NCBI RefSeq assembly: GCF_002009425.1
Contig: NZ_CP019936.1
Coordinates: 2,405,297-2,469,296, forward strand
Reading direction: 5' to 3'
DNA: 64,000 bases
From: Thiosocius teredinicola
Lineage (GTDB): Bacteria > Pseudomonadota > Gammaproteobacteria > Chromatiales > Chromatiaceae
Shown here piece by piece: positions 35,823-44,536 of this stretch (positions within the stretch are counted from its first letter, which is position 1; each line of letters starts with the position of its first letter). The notes below the pieces were generated by a model. That model was given only the letters and a program-made list of their open reading frames with translations. It was not told the origin of the DNA and made no database searches. The translations under genes and the position numbers were made by a program.

Positions 35823-36629
35823 ATGAACGACAACCTATTAAAAGCCATAGCCAGCACCGGCTACTTTGCGCGCGGCTTCGTGTACCTGGCGATCGCCGCC
35901 TTTGCAATCGGCGGCATGACGGGAGCGGGCAACAGCGACGGTGCACGTGGTGCGCTGGCCCAACTTGCGACAAAGCCGTTCGGTCAATCGTTGTTGTGGA
36001 TCATTGCGATGGGTTTGGTTGCGTTCATGGTCTGGCGCTTGATGCAGTCAATCGGCGATGCCGACCGCCATGGTCGGGATATCAAAGGCATCGCGGTGCG
36101 CGCCATGTTGCTGGTCAGTGCCGTTTCGCACGGCCTGCTCGCATTAACGGCGATCTATCTGGTGACCTCGCTCGGGAACGCAGACGCCGGTGGACCATCC
36201 GGTGCTCAACAGAGCTCGTCATGGCTATTGCGGCAACCGTTCGGCCGGTGGCTGCTCGGGGCAATCGGCATCGGCATTGCGCTGTGGGGCGTGGCGCATG
36301 CACTCAAAGGCATCAAGGGGCGCTATCGCGAACGCCTCGAATCAGGTATGCCCGATCATCTATGGGTCCGTGCCATCTGTACATTGGGCCTGGTTGCGCG
36401 CGGCCTGGTTTTCGTAATGATCGGCGGCTTCCTGGTACGCGCAGCGCTCTATGTCGACAGCAGCGAAGCGAAGGGGCTGGGCGGTGTCCTACGCACTTTG
36501 GAGAGTTCATCGTATGGCCCTTGGTTGCTAAGCGGTATGGCGTTGGGCCTGGGTGCCTTCGGTCTCTATTGTTTGGTCGAATCTCGCTGGCGACACATCT
36601 CCAAACCTACAGCACCCGAGTTCGGTTAA
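35823..36629 (+). CDS. DUF1206 membrane protein
   Basis: 268 aa with about six membrane segments arranged as three repeats of two helices. Each repeat has an A-R-G-F/L-V-like start: Y-F-A-R-G-F-V-Y-L-A-I-A-A-F near residue 15, V-S-H-G-L-L-A-L near 102, and V-A-R-G-L-V-F-V-M-I-G-G-F near 194. This is the DUF1206 pattern; no function is established. ATG 35823 is chosen because the repeat begins 12 residues later and GAAGGG lies just upstream. Confidence 0.82.
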   Translation: MNDNLLKAIASTGYFARGFVYLAIAAFAIGGMTGAGNSDGARGALAQLATKPFGQSLLWIIAMGLVAFMVWRLMQSIGDADRHGRDIKGIAVRAMLLVSAVSHGLLALTAIYLVTSLGNADAGGPSGAQQSSSWLLRQPFGRWLLGAIGIGIALWGVAHALKGIKGRYRERLESGMPDHLWVRAICTLGLVARGLVFVMIGGFLVRAALYVDSSEAKGLGGVLRTLESSSYGPWLLSGMALGLGAFGLYCLVESRWRHISKPTAPEFG

Positions 36630-36652
36630 CCGTCAATCCGCGCGGCTTTGTT

Positions 36653-37318
36653 ATGAATTCACACAGCTCTGAAACAACCGCCGATGAATCAGCGGTGGCT
36701 AGCAACAATGATCAACAGGTGACGAGGTTTCGTGACGCCTGGCAGCGCCCAGGAGACTGGGCACGCCAACTGGCTGACTCGCCGCTTGGCCTCTGGTCGA
36801 TAGGCATCGCGTCATTCTTCGAGACCATCATCGTCCCGATCCCGATCGAGGTTATTTTGATCCCTTATATGCTGGCACGTCGCGACCTGTTATGGCGTAT
36901 TGCGCTCGTGACCACCCTGGGTTGTCTGATCGGTGCCGTGGTCGGCTATGGGCTGGGTTATTTTCTTTACGATACGCTCGGCCAACAGCTGGTCGCAGCC
37001 ATGGGGTGGGAGCAGGATTTTCAACGCTTCCAGACGTGGTTCGACAACGATGGATTCTGGGCGGTGCTCGCTATCGGCGTGGTGCCGATTCCTTTCCAGG
37101 TCGCAATGCTCGCTGCCGGTGTTGCGGGCTATCCAATACTCTTATTTTTATTGGCAGCTACGATTGCACGCGGCATCCGTTATTTCGGGCTTGCCCTATT
37201 GGTTGCGTTGGTCGGCGATCAGGCTGTTTCACTTTGGAAACGTCACAAAACGCCCGTTGGAATTGGCCTGTTGCTGATCGTTTCAGGCGTGGTTGCAATC
37301 AATGGCGTTGCACTCTGA
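36653..37318 (+). CDS. DedA/VTT-family (YqaA-like) membrane protein
   Basis: 221 aa. The frame is open far upstream but that part is the shadow of the DUF1206 gene; ATG 36653 follows that gene by 23 bases. It has a hydrophilic N-terminus, then a VTT (SNARE-associated Golgi) domain with F-F-E-T-I-I-V-P-I-P-I-E-V near residue 57 and a long G-x-x-x-G helix (L-G-C-L-I-G-A-V-V-G-Y-G-L-G-Y). DedA-family proteins are linked to lipid scrambling and membrane homeostasis. It is co-directional with phospholipase D and the App1-type phosphatase. Confidence 0.83.
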   Translation: MNSHSSETTADESAVASNNDQQVTRFRDAWQRPGDWARQLADSPLGLWSIGIASFFETIIVPIPIEVILIPYMLARRDLLWRIALVTTLGCLIGAVVGYGLGYFLYDTLGQQLVAAMGWEQDFQRFQTWFDNDGFWAVLAIGVVPIPFQVAMLAAGVAGYPILLFLLAATIARGIRYFGLALLVALVGDQAVSLWKRHKTPVGIGLLLIVSGVVAINGVAL

Positions 37319-37340
37319 CGACGCGGACGGATGATCTTCA

Positions 37341-38384
37341 GTGTTCGGTAGAAAGCGAAGCCCCTTCGAACTGGTGTTGTTCCGTGGATTCGGCGACGGC
37401 GAACATATCTGTGTCGCCGGGCGGGTTATCCGGCGTTCCTGGCTTGCAGACGAAACGCGAAAGCGCGGCCTGTTGCGACGCTTGCGCCAAGGCATCAAGT
37501 TATTGATCAGTCGCCATGCCCCGCGGATGGAGATCGAACTTCGCTGTGGCGACAATCTGTGGCACACGCAGTCGGACAGTCACGGGTATTTCTTCAGTTG
37601 TCACAAGGCCGTGCCGCTCTCAGGCGATGACCTTTGGTCACCCTATTCTGCACGTCTGACCGACAATTCGTGTGGCATAGAAACCTTGGCCAGCAGTGAA
37701 ATACTCCGTGCGCCGGACAGTGCCAGGCTGCTGGTGATCAGCGACATCGACGATACCGTGGTTTACACCGGCGTCGCCAACAAACTCATGATGCTGTGGA
37801 GACTGTTTTTCGCGTCTGTCGACGAACGCGCGCCGTTCCCGGGAATGGGTGCATTCTTAAAGGGTCTGCACGGCGGGCGTTCCGGTCGGGAAAGCAACCC
37901 AATGATCTATGTGTCGCGCAGTCCCTGGAGCATTTATCCTTTGCTGAAGGAGCTGTTCCAGTGTCACGACATCCCGGTCGGCCCTGTCTTACTGCTACGG
38001 GACTGGGGGATCTCATGGCGCCATCCTTTTCCGCGCCGCGCCGAAGACCATAAGGCGAACATGATCGATTTCGTGTTGAAAGGCTACCCGACACTGCCGG
38101 TCGTCTTGATTGGCGACAGTGGTCAGCATGACCCCGAAGTGTACGCGGCAGTCGTGGAGCGCCATCCGGGGCGGATCAAAACCGTCTACATCCGCGACCT
38201 GCAACGCGGACCGGAAAGGCAAAAGCAACTGCTCGATCTGAACAAGCGGATGGGCGAAGCCGGTGTTCGGTTCGTTGCCGCAACTTCGACGGATGAGATG
38301 GCCGCCGACGCGCGGGCGACCGGCTGGCTGAATCCCGGTGATCAGCAACACGTAGCCGAGGATGCCGAAAAACAGAAACTATAA
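37341..38384 (+). CDS. App1-type phosphatidate phosphatase (DUF2183)
   Basis: 347 aa, GTG start. The C-terminal two thirds form an HAD-type phosphatase of the App1/DUF2183 family: S-D135-I-D137-D-T139-V catalytic motif, Y-V-S-R-S-P-W-S near residue 193, H-K-A-N-M-I-D-F, and L-I-G-D-S-G-Q-H-D-P-E-V-Y. Yeast App1 dephosphorylates phosphatidic acid to diacylglycerol. It ends the group that starts with phospholipase D, an enzyme that can release phosphatidic acid, so the two could act in sequence. That link is inference. Confidence 0.87.
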   Translation: MFGRKRSPFELVLFRGFGDGEHICVAGRVIRRSWLADETRKRGLLRRLRQGIKLLISRHAPRMEIELRCGDNLWHTQSDSHGYFFSCHKAVPLSGDDLWSPYSARLTDNSCGIETLASSEILRAPDSARLLVISDIDDTVVYTGVANKLMMLWRLFFASVDERAPFPGMGAFLKGLHGGRSGRESNPMIYVSRSPWSIYPLLKELFQCHDIPVGPVLLLRDWGISWRHPFPRRAEDHKANMIDFVLKGYPTLPVVLIGDSGQHDPEVYAAVVERHPGRIKTVYIRDLQRGPERQKQLLDLNKRMGEAGVRFVAATSTDEMAADARATGWLNPGDQQHVAEDAEKQKL

Positions 38385-38406
38385 GCACTCGCTGCCGGCA
38401 AGACCG

Positions 38407-39225
38407 TTAGCTGATCTCTGCCCTCACCTGCGCATACGCCAGCATCGAGAACAATACCGTGCCACCGATGATGTTACCTGCCAGCATGGGGGCCATGGCC
38501 GAGCCGATGGCGTGAACCGGATCGATTTGCCCGCTGAGCAACAACAGAAACACCTCGGTCGAACCGACAATCACGTGCGGAAATCCGCCGATCGCGATCA
38601 GGTAGGTCATCAGCAGTATCACCCAGAGCTCAAAGCCTTTCGAACTGGGTAACATCCAAACCAAGGCGGCTACGAAGAAACCGGCCGGGATCGCTTGTAC
38701 CAGCATATCGCGGGCATCGCGACCGTGAATCAAATGTGTAGACACTTCGTAAAACACGGCCAGTTGAGCGTCTGAGGTGAATCTGACCCATTCGGTGAAA
38801 GCAGCGGCCAGAAAGGTACCGAATAGGTTGGCGGCCAGTACGACGGCCCAAAGCCGAGCGGTTCTGCGCAGCGTCTTGTTGGAATAGTCGGCGAACAACG
38901 GCAACACCGGTGTGATGGTGTTTTCGGTAAACAACTGGAGGCGGCCGAGGATAACGATCACGAACCCGATGGAATAACCCGCCGTCGCAATCAGCTCCTG
39001 CCAGTGACCGGGAGCCAATGCGTGCCTAAGCATGCCTTCGGCCCACAGCGAGGTACTGATGGCAATGCCGGCGGCGACACCCGACCACCAGAGCGAAGCA
39101 ACTGGCCGGGACAGTTCCTCGCGCCCCTCCTGCCTGATGACCTCGTAGACCGTCTTCGCCTGCAGCATCGAACTTTCTTCGATCTGCTCTGCTTCACGTT
39201 GCTTGTTATGTGCGTCGTCATTCAT
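38407..39225 (-). CDS. Formate/nitrite transporter-family protein (YfdC-like)
   Basis: 272 aa with a charged N-terminus of about 40 residues and six membrane segments. Family features include L-F-T-E-N-T-I-T-P-V near residue 99, A-A-N-L-F-G-T near 131, and I-P-A-G-F-F-V-A near 175. FNT proteins are pentameric channels for formate, nitrite or hydrosulfide; the YfdC branch has no known substrate. It converges with the App1 gene, 22 bases apart. Confidence 0.87.
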   Translation of the reverse strand: MNDDAHNKQREAEQIEESSMLQAKTVYEVIRQEGREELSRPVASLWWSGVAAGIAISTSLWAEGMLRHALAPGHWQELIATAGYSIGFVIVILGRLQLFTENTITPVLPLFADYSNKTLRRTARLWAVVLAANLFGTFLAAAFTEWVRFTSDAQLAVFYEVSTHLIHGRDARDMLVQAIPAGFFVAALVWMLPSSKGFELWVILLMTYLIAIGGFPHVIVGSTEVFLLLLSGQIDPVHAIGSAMAPMLAGNIIGGTVLFSMLAYAQVRAEIS

Positions 39226-39404
39226 TCAACGGCCTACCAGTGCGCCCATCGGGTTGTCGATTAGTCGAAACCTGACGAGATCACCCGTTGCTTCGCCGGC
39301 AGACCGGCAATCGTTGCCCTGCGCAACGATTGAAGGCCGGCCTGTCTGCGTTACCTGCTTGTATCCTTGAGCCAGTGAGGCATGTGGCATCCTTTACTCG
39401 ATGC

Positions 39405-39569
39405 CTACACGCGTGGCCTCTTGCCCATAACAAAGAACACCAGGGCGACGATCAACCCGACCACAAACAGGATCCACGCGATCTGCGATGCCGTACCGGC
39501 AATACCTGAAAAACCCAGCACACCCGCAATGAGTGCAACAACCAAGAAAATAAGTGCCCAACTCAACAT
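39405..39569 (-). CDS. DUF1328 / UPF0391 small membrane protein
   Basis: 54 aa from the ATG at 39569, preceded by GGAGGAGAG. Sequence pattern [20 protein letters not shown], then a second hydrophobic helix and a short basic tail, as in the YtjA group. These peptides are common in Proteobacteria, often stress-induced, with no known function. Confidence 0.9.
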   Translation of the reverse strand: MLSWALIFLVVALIAGVLGFSGIAGTASQIAWILFVVGLIVALVFFVMGKRPRV

Positions 39570-39669
39570 TTGTCTCTCCTCCAACACGACCCCAAGGGTG
39601 TTAATTGATGTAGCGCCGATTCGATAACCTGCAGTTCTTCGCTTGAACCCAACCGATCGACTCGCTCAC

Positions 39670-39710
39670 TGCCACGCCGTTGCTATGAACAACGTTCATG
39701 GCGCGTGGCA
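39670..39710. repeat. Nested inverted repeat, possible cruciform or operator
   Basis: Outer arms TGCCACGC (39670-39677) and GCGTGGCA (39703-39710) enclose inner arms ATGAAC (39685-39690) and GTTCAT (39694-39699). There is no T-run, so it is not a simple terminator. Purpose unknown. Confidence 0.55.
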
Positions 39711-39724
39711 TTGGGTTCCTTGCA

Positions 39725-39736
39725 TGGCACGTGCCA
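39725..39736. repeat. Perfect 12-bp palindrome TGGCACGTGCCA
   Basis: It lies 15 bases after the nested repeat and reuses the same TGGCA/TGCCA half-site, so one DNA-binding protein might recognise both. Confidence 0.5.
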
Positions 39737-40073
39737 CCCGTTTCAGGCCCCATCGCGTGACCGTCGACGGTAAAATCCGGTCGAATTGCGCCGCATATGA
39801 GCCACACTTGGCGGATATCCACGGCATTCGCGATTGCGCCCGCAGAACCGACTCGCACATGGCGCTGCGGCCGCTGGGATTTGATTGAGGCGGTCAGCCG
39901 CCGGTTCCGCAGCTGCAAAACATCGGGGGGCGGCCTCTCCCGCCAGGCCTGTTGTTGCTGCTGACTTGCATGGATTTGCCGTGCCTGCGACTTGGATTAA
40001 GCTACGCTGCCGCTGCTGTCGAAGGAGTGTTCGACCCGGATGTTTTTGATACCTGAACGAGGACGATCGATCG

Positions 40074-42182
40074 TTGACCGCTGACCATCCGCCAACCCGC
40101 TTGCCCGGTATTGATATCCAGTTTGAACTGGATGCTCAGGGCAGATTCAAGCGCGTCGATGAGGACGCGCATGCTTTGTTTGGCGTGCCTACTGACGAGC
40201 TGATCGGCGAACATTTTTCGATGGTTCTGGCGAAGCAGCAGGTCGACGACGCGGTCCACAGACTACCTGCTGCCGCAGCTGGGAGATTGGCGCGCGTCGC
40301 CTGCCGGCTACGGCATCGGGATGGGCGCGAGTTCGATGCGGAGGCGATTGCCTGCCGTATGGACGACGCTTCGGTTTGTGTCATCGTCAGGGCCGTTGGC
40401 GAGCTGCCGCCGGCACAGATGGACAGCGCACGTCTTGCCGCAATCGTTGAATCGTCAAACGACGCAATCATCAGCAAGACAACCGCCGGCATCGTAACCA
40501 GCTGGAATTCTGCCGCACAACGCATTTTCGGCTTTACCGCGGACGAGATGGTCGGTCAGTCGGTGCTGACGATCGTTCCTCCGGAGCGCATCGACGAAGA
40601 GCGCGACTTTCTTACGCGGATTGCCGCTGGCGAGCAGATACAGAACCGCGAAACCTTCCGCCTGAACAAAGCGGGCAAAGCCGTTGCTGTGTCGGTGACG
40701 GTGTCGCCGATCTTCGGCGAATCCAACGAGATCATCGGCGTGTCGTCCATCGCGCGCGAGATCAGCGAGCGCCAGGCACGAAAGGCGGAATTGCGCGAGT
40801 CGCTCGAGCGCTTCCGCACACTCGCCGACAACATCAGTCAACTGGCCTGGATGGCCGACGCCCAGGGGTGGATCTTCTGGTACAACCAGCGTTGGTACGA
40901 TTACACGGGAACGACGCTGGACGAGATGCAGGGCTGGGGTTGGAAGAAAGTGCACCACCCCGATCATGTAGAGCGCGTCGTTGCGCGCATACAGCATTCC
41001 TGGAATACCGGCGAACCCTGGGAAGATACCTTTCCATTACGTGGGGCCGACGGGCGCTATCGCTGGTTCCTGTCCCGTGCCCTCCCGATCCATGACAGCG
41101 AGGGGCGGATCACACGCTGGTTCGGCACCAACACCGATGTCACCGAACAGCGCGAGCGCGAAGAACAGATACAGTTGTTGCTGCGCGAGATCAATCATCG
41201 CTCGAAGAACATGCTCGCGCTGGTCCAGGCTATCGCGCGGCAGACAACGTCAACTCATCCTGATGACTTCATTGAGCACTTCCTCGAGCGTATTCAGGCA
41301 CTCAGCGCCAGCCAGGATCTGCTGGTCAACAGCGGTTGGCGCGGCGCCTACATCGTCGACCTCGTCACTTCGCAGCTTGCCCATTTCAAAGACCTGATCG
41401 GCAGTCGCATCCGGATCGATGGCCCACGTCTGGAACTCAACGCCGCGGCCGCGCAGGCCTTGGGGATGGTGGTGCACGAACTGGCGACCAACGCCGGCAA
41501 ATACGGCGCCCTTTCCAACGACGAGGGGCGAGTGGTCATCACCTGGCAACGCCAGGATGGGGACGGCGACGGCGATCAGTTCTCGATGCAGTGGACTGAA
41601 CTCGATGGACCGCCGGTCACCGCACCCACGCGCCGCGGTTTCGGCTCGGTCGTGGTGGAGCAAATGGCCAGCGTATCGCTCGGTGCGACCGCTGAGCTCG
41701 AATACAAAGAACAGGGCTTGGTATGGCGACTGCTGGCACCGACCGAACGCGCCATTCATGGCGAACCTAAGGGAACTGCCCTGTCCTCGCAGGCATCGAC
41801 TGGCCATACGACCGATCGAAAACGTATTCTGATTGTCGATGACGATTCGATGCTGGCTTTGGATCTCGCCGAGCGCCTGCGAACGGCCGGTTTCGAACCG
41901 CTGGGGCCGGCGCATACCGTTGAACAGGCGTTGTCGCTGCTCGCAGAACACGGCTGCGATTGTGCAGTACTCGACATCAACCTGGGCGACGAGACATCGG
42001 AAGCGATCGCACACAAATTGCAGTCGCTCGACGCACCGTTCATCACCCTATCGGGTTACTCGCGCACACAAAAACCGGCAATCTTCGACAATGTCGCGCA
42101 TCTCAGCAAACCGGTGAACACCCGCGACCTCATCCAGGCCGTGCGCGGCGCAATGAGCGGCAACGATCAAGCGAGCGAATGA
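40074..42182 (+). CDS. PAS-domain HWE-type sensor histidine kinase with receiver domain
   Basis: 702 aa, TTG start with GAGGA upstream and no better start nearby. Order: PAS-like domain 1 (about 10-110); PAS 2 (120-240, with I-V-T-S-W-N-S-A-A-Q-R-I-F-G-F); PAS 3 with PAC (245-365, W-Y-D-Y-T-G and R-W-F-G-T-N-T-D-V-T-E-Q); HWE kinase with His375 in E-I-N-H-R-S-K-N-M; N-box H-E-L-A-T-N-A-G-K-Y-G-A-L; and the W-T-E motif. A C-terminal receiver (about 585-700) has V-D-D-D and phospho-Asp in A-V-L-D-I-N-L-G-D. No membrane segment, so it is cytoplasmic. The signal is unknown; the output is probably phosphotransfer, as no DNA-binding domain is present. Confidence 0.92.
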   Translation: MTADHPPTRLPGIDIQFELDAQGRFKRVDEDAHALFGVPTDELIGEHFSMVLAKQQVDDAVHRLPAAAAGRLARVACRLRHRDGREFDAEAIACRMDDASVCVIVRAVGELPPAQMDSARLAAIVESSNDAIISKTTAGIVTSWNSAAQRIFGFTADEMVGQSVLTIVPPERIDEERDFLTRIAAGEQIQNRETFRLNKAGKAVAVSVTVSPIFGESNEIIGVSSIAREISERQARKAELRESLERFRTLADNISQLAWMADAQGWIFWYNQRWYDYTGTTLDEMQGWGWKKVHHPDHVERVVARIQHSWNTGEPWEDTFPLRGADGRYRWFLSRALPIHDSEGRITRWFGTNTDVTEQREREEQIQLLLREINHRSKNMLALVQAIARQTTSTHPDDFIEHFLERIQALSASQDLLVNSGWRGAYIVDLVTSQLAHFKDLIGSRIRIDGPRLELNAAAAQALGMVVHELATNAGKYGALSNDEGRVVITWQRQDGDGDGDQFSMQWTELDGPPVTAPTRRGFGSVVVEQMASVSLGATAELEYKEQGLVWRLLAPTERAIHGEPKGTALSSQASTGHTTDRKRILIVDDDSMLALDLAERLRTAGFEPLGPAHTVEQALSLLAEHGCDCAVLDINLGDETSEAIAHKLQSLDAPFITLSGYSRTQKPAIFDNVAHLSKPVNTRDLIQAVRGAMSGNDQASE

Positions 42183-42307
42183 CCCGTTCTCTAGAGAGTT
42201 GGCCGGTTCTTGCGCAGATGCCGCCGGCACCGCGTTGTTGACTTACGAAAATTGTTTAGAAAGCCTTGGCTATGTCATCCCGCTGAAACCCGGCGGATAG
42301 CAATTCC

Positions 42308-43246
42308 CTACTCCCATTCCATCTCCTGAAACACCTGTTGGGCATTGCGGCCTTTGAGGGTTGCGTAGTCCACAAGATGCTCGAAACGGCTCTGGTCGAG
42401 TGTGCCGATCTGGGTGATGTCACCGCCGCCGTCCATAAACTCTCCGACCAATTCGCGGAGAAACACGAGGTAGTCGAGAGAATCGGCGCGCGCACCTTCC
42501 AGGTCAGTGGGCGGGCCGTGTCCGGGAATGATGCCGACAGGCTCTAGCGCTGCCATTGTCTCGAACGCCTCGATCCAATGTTTGGCATTCGAATATGGCA
42601 AGACGCCCAGCATGCGCCCCACGTACACCACGTCACCGCTGAACACGACACGCTCGTCAGGCAGCCACACCAGGCTATCGCCCGGCGTGTGTGCGGGTCC
42701 AACCTTGCTTAGTGCGAACGTTTTCTTCCCGAGCGTGATACTCATGCTTTCGTCGAACGTCTCGTCGGCGTAGACGGGTTCCGTGCCGCTCATCCCTTCC
42801 GGGCCGACCAGATTACCCAGTACCAGCAATTGGTCTTGTTGGCGTGCACGCTGATCTGCGACCGCTGCGGTGCTCGCGATGATCCGTGCGCCTTTCTCTT
42901 TGAAATAGCCATTGCCCAACCACCGGTGATCCTGTCCCCCGCTGTTGACGACTATCTTTACCGGCTTGTCGGTGACCTGTCGGATCACGGCGTCAATCGC
43001 CTGCGCACCCTTGTAGCTGCCACCGGAGTCGACCAGCACAACACCTTCGTCGGTCACGACGAAACCGAACGTCGCGTTGTTGCCGAGGTTTTCCGGTGAA
43101 CGGTTTCCGAAGGGTCCTATCACCGCGTAGACATCGTCGGCGACCTGTTGCAGGTGCAGTGCAGAATAGCTTTGGTTCGCCGCCGTCACAACGCCGGTAG
43201 TGAGCATCGGCACGGACGCGAGCAGCATGAAAAAGTACTTGAACAT
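42308..43246 (-). CDS. Exported MBL-fold metallo-hydrolase with altered metal motif
   Basis: 312 aa from the ATG at 43246, preceded by TTGGAGACCAA and followed directly by a signal peptide (Y-F-F-M-L-L-A-S-V-P-M-L); an earlier in-frame start adds 12 unlikely residues. The metallo-beta-lactamase fold is clear: V-L-V-D-S-G-G, G-P-A-H-T-P-G-D-S, F-S-G-D-V-V-Y and I-P-G-H-G-P-P. The usual H-x-H-x-D-H reads S-G-G-Q-D-H here, so the first two histidines are absent. I believe this N-S-G-G-Q-D-H-R-W-L-G-N form is shared by a subfamily related to SoxH-like proteins, so it is probably not decay. Substrate unknown; periplasmic. Confidence 0.83.
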   Translation of the reverse strand: MFKYFFMLLASVPMLTTGVVTAANQSYSALHLQQVADDVYAVIGPFGNRSPENLGNNATFGFVVTDEGVVLVDSGGSYKGAQAIDAVIRQVTDKPVKIVVNSGGQDHRWLGNGYFKEKGARIIASTAAVADQRARQQDQLLVLGNLVGPEGMSGTEPVYADETFDESMSITLGKKTFALSKVGPAHTPGDSLVWLPDERVVFSGDVVYVGRMLGVLPYSNAKHWIEAFETMAALEPVGIIPGHGPPTDLEGARADSLDYLVFLRELVGEFMDGGGDITQIGTLDQSRFEHLVDYATLKGRNAQQVFQEMEWE

Positions 43247-43494
43247 TTGGTCTCCAAATTGAAGATCGGCAAGGATTTGCACAGAAATCCGTCAGCCACA
43301 TTTGATGATCGAATAGCCGAAGGTTTTGCGTATACGACACGCGCTATCAGGCCGCAATTTATTCGCAGATTTCCGCCATGCAGGCCGCTTCCCAGACTTA
43401 TTGCTGTCGTGTTCGCAGCGGATACTCCTCGTGTGTTTTCGCGTCGGCTTTGAGACAGAGGGGCGGCCTTGGGGCATCTCCTTGCGACACGCAG

Positions 43495-43548
43495 ATTGAA
43501 ACACTTATTGCATCGTGTAATATCTGTTTCAATATGTCCAGTTTCAAT
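43495..43548. promoter_or_regulatory. Inverted and direct GTTTCAAT repeats over the chrB start, candidate operator
   Basis: ATTGAAACA at 43495-43503 and TGTTTCAAT at 43525-43533 form a perfect 9-bp inverted repeat, centres 30 bases apart (three helical turns). A third copy, GTTTCAAT, lies at 43541-43548 inside the first codons. A TAATAT -10-like element sits between the first two. The second arm abuts the ATG, so binding there would block initiation. Confidence 0.6.
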
Positions 43549-44499
43549 TCTCATGCATGGGTCCTGTTTACGAGCACCCTCCCCGGCCGATCACAAAGCA
43601 CGCCGCGGGTCCGGTTATGGCGTGCGCTGAAAGAGCTGGGCTCAGCCCCTTTACGTGATGGCGTGATCTTGCTGCCCGCGAACGATCGCCACCGGGCGGC
43701 GCTGGAGGCCATAGGTGCCCAGGTCGAGAAGGACGGCGGTACGGCCTGGTTGCTCGAACTGCCGGCGCAGCGTCCCATGGTTGAAGAACAGTTGCGTGCC
43801 GCTTTCGACCGCACCGAAGCCTATACGGAACTCGAGCGGAAACTGGTGGGGTTGCGTTCGGATGCGGTCGGCCTGGACGAAACATCGGCCCGGCAGCGCC
43901 TGCGCCAGCTGCACCGCGATTTTGAAGGGGTCTCGGCGATCGATTTCTTCCCCGGCGATGCGCAAGCGCGGGTGCGCGTGATGTTGGAAGAACTCACCGA
44001 GCAACTGAATCGACGGTTTTCGCCACAAGAACCGGCGGCTTCGGACGGACAGATCGCACAGCTTAAGTCATCCGATTACCACGCCAGGCAGTGGGCGACA
44101 CGACGGCATCTTTGGGTAGATCGCGTGGCCAGCGCGTGGTTGATACGTCGTTTCATCGACGACGAGGCGCGGTTTGTCTGGCTGGAGCGCCCGGATGCGT
44201 GCCCGAAGGATGCTTTGGGTTTCGATTTCGACGGCGCGGCATTCACGCATGTTGGTGAGCGAGTGACCTTCGAGGTGCTAACGGCGAGTTTCGGACTGGA
44301 CGCGGACCCGGGGCTGGTTCGGCTGGGCCGATTGGTGCACTTCCTCGATGTGGGCGGCATCGAGGTGGCTGAAGCGGCCGGTTTTGAAGCCGTACTCGCG
44401 GGCCTGCGCGACACCGCGCCGGACGATGACGCACTGCTCAACGCGATGACGCCCATGCTGGATGGGCTTTATCAGCGGTATTTGACGGCTGAAACCTAA
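43534..44499 (+). CDS. chrB: Chromate resistance regulator ChrB
   Basis: 321 aa from ATG 43534; the upstream extension of the frame crosses the repeat-rich control region. The N-terminal ChrB domain (W-V-L-F-T-S-T-L-P...R-V-R-L-W-R-A-L-K-E-L-G near 7-35) is followed by the C-terminal chromate-resistance domain with W-A-T-R-R-H-L-W-V-D-R-V-A-S-A-W-L near 185 and F-D-F-D-G-A. ChrB senses chromate and controls chrA, and some are reported to be needed for full resistance. It is followed 37 bases on by chrA. Likely cytoplasmic. Confidence 0.9.
   Translation: MSSFNSHAWVLFTSTLPGRSQSTPRVRLWRALKELGSAPLRDGVILLPANDRHRAALEAIGAQVEKDGGTAWLLELPAQRPMVEEQLRAAFDRTEAYTELERKLVGLRSDAVGLDETSARQRLRQLHRDFEGVSAIDFFPGDAQARVRVMLEELTEQLNRRFSPQEPAASDGQIAQLKSSDYHARQWATRRHLWVDRVASAWLIRRFIDDEARFVWLERPDACPKDALGFDFDGAAFTHVGERVTFEVLTASFGLDADPGLVRLGRLVHFLDVGGIEVAEAAGFEAVLAGLRDTAPDDDALLNAMTPMLDGLYQRYLTAET
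43577..43584 (-). promoter_or_regulatory. KOPS-type FtsK-orienting motif
   Basis: Plus strand CCCTCCCC, so GGGGAGGG on the minus strand, early in chrB, reading toward dif. Confidence 0.5.
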
Positions 44500-44536
44500 G
44501 CCAGCATCGCTGGCCAACCTTAGAGAGGCATACACC

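Larger units (their letters stand above)
39570..40073. other. Intergenic region with palindromic repeats
   Basis: About 500 bases between the DUF1328 gene and the sensor kinase. No gene is convincing. It contains the nested inverted repeat at 39670-39710 and the palindrome at 39725-39736 listed separately. Confidence 0.5.

Noticed and set aside
35795-36652. Long upstream extension of the DedA-like frame (open from 35795)
   Set aside because: It is the +1 shadow of the DUF1206 gene and its translation has no membrane or domain pattern; the real start is ATG 36653.
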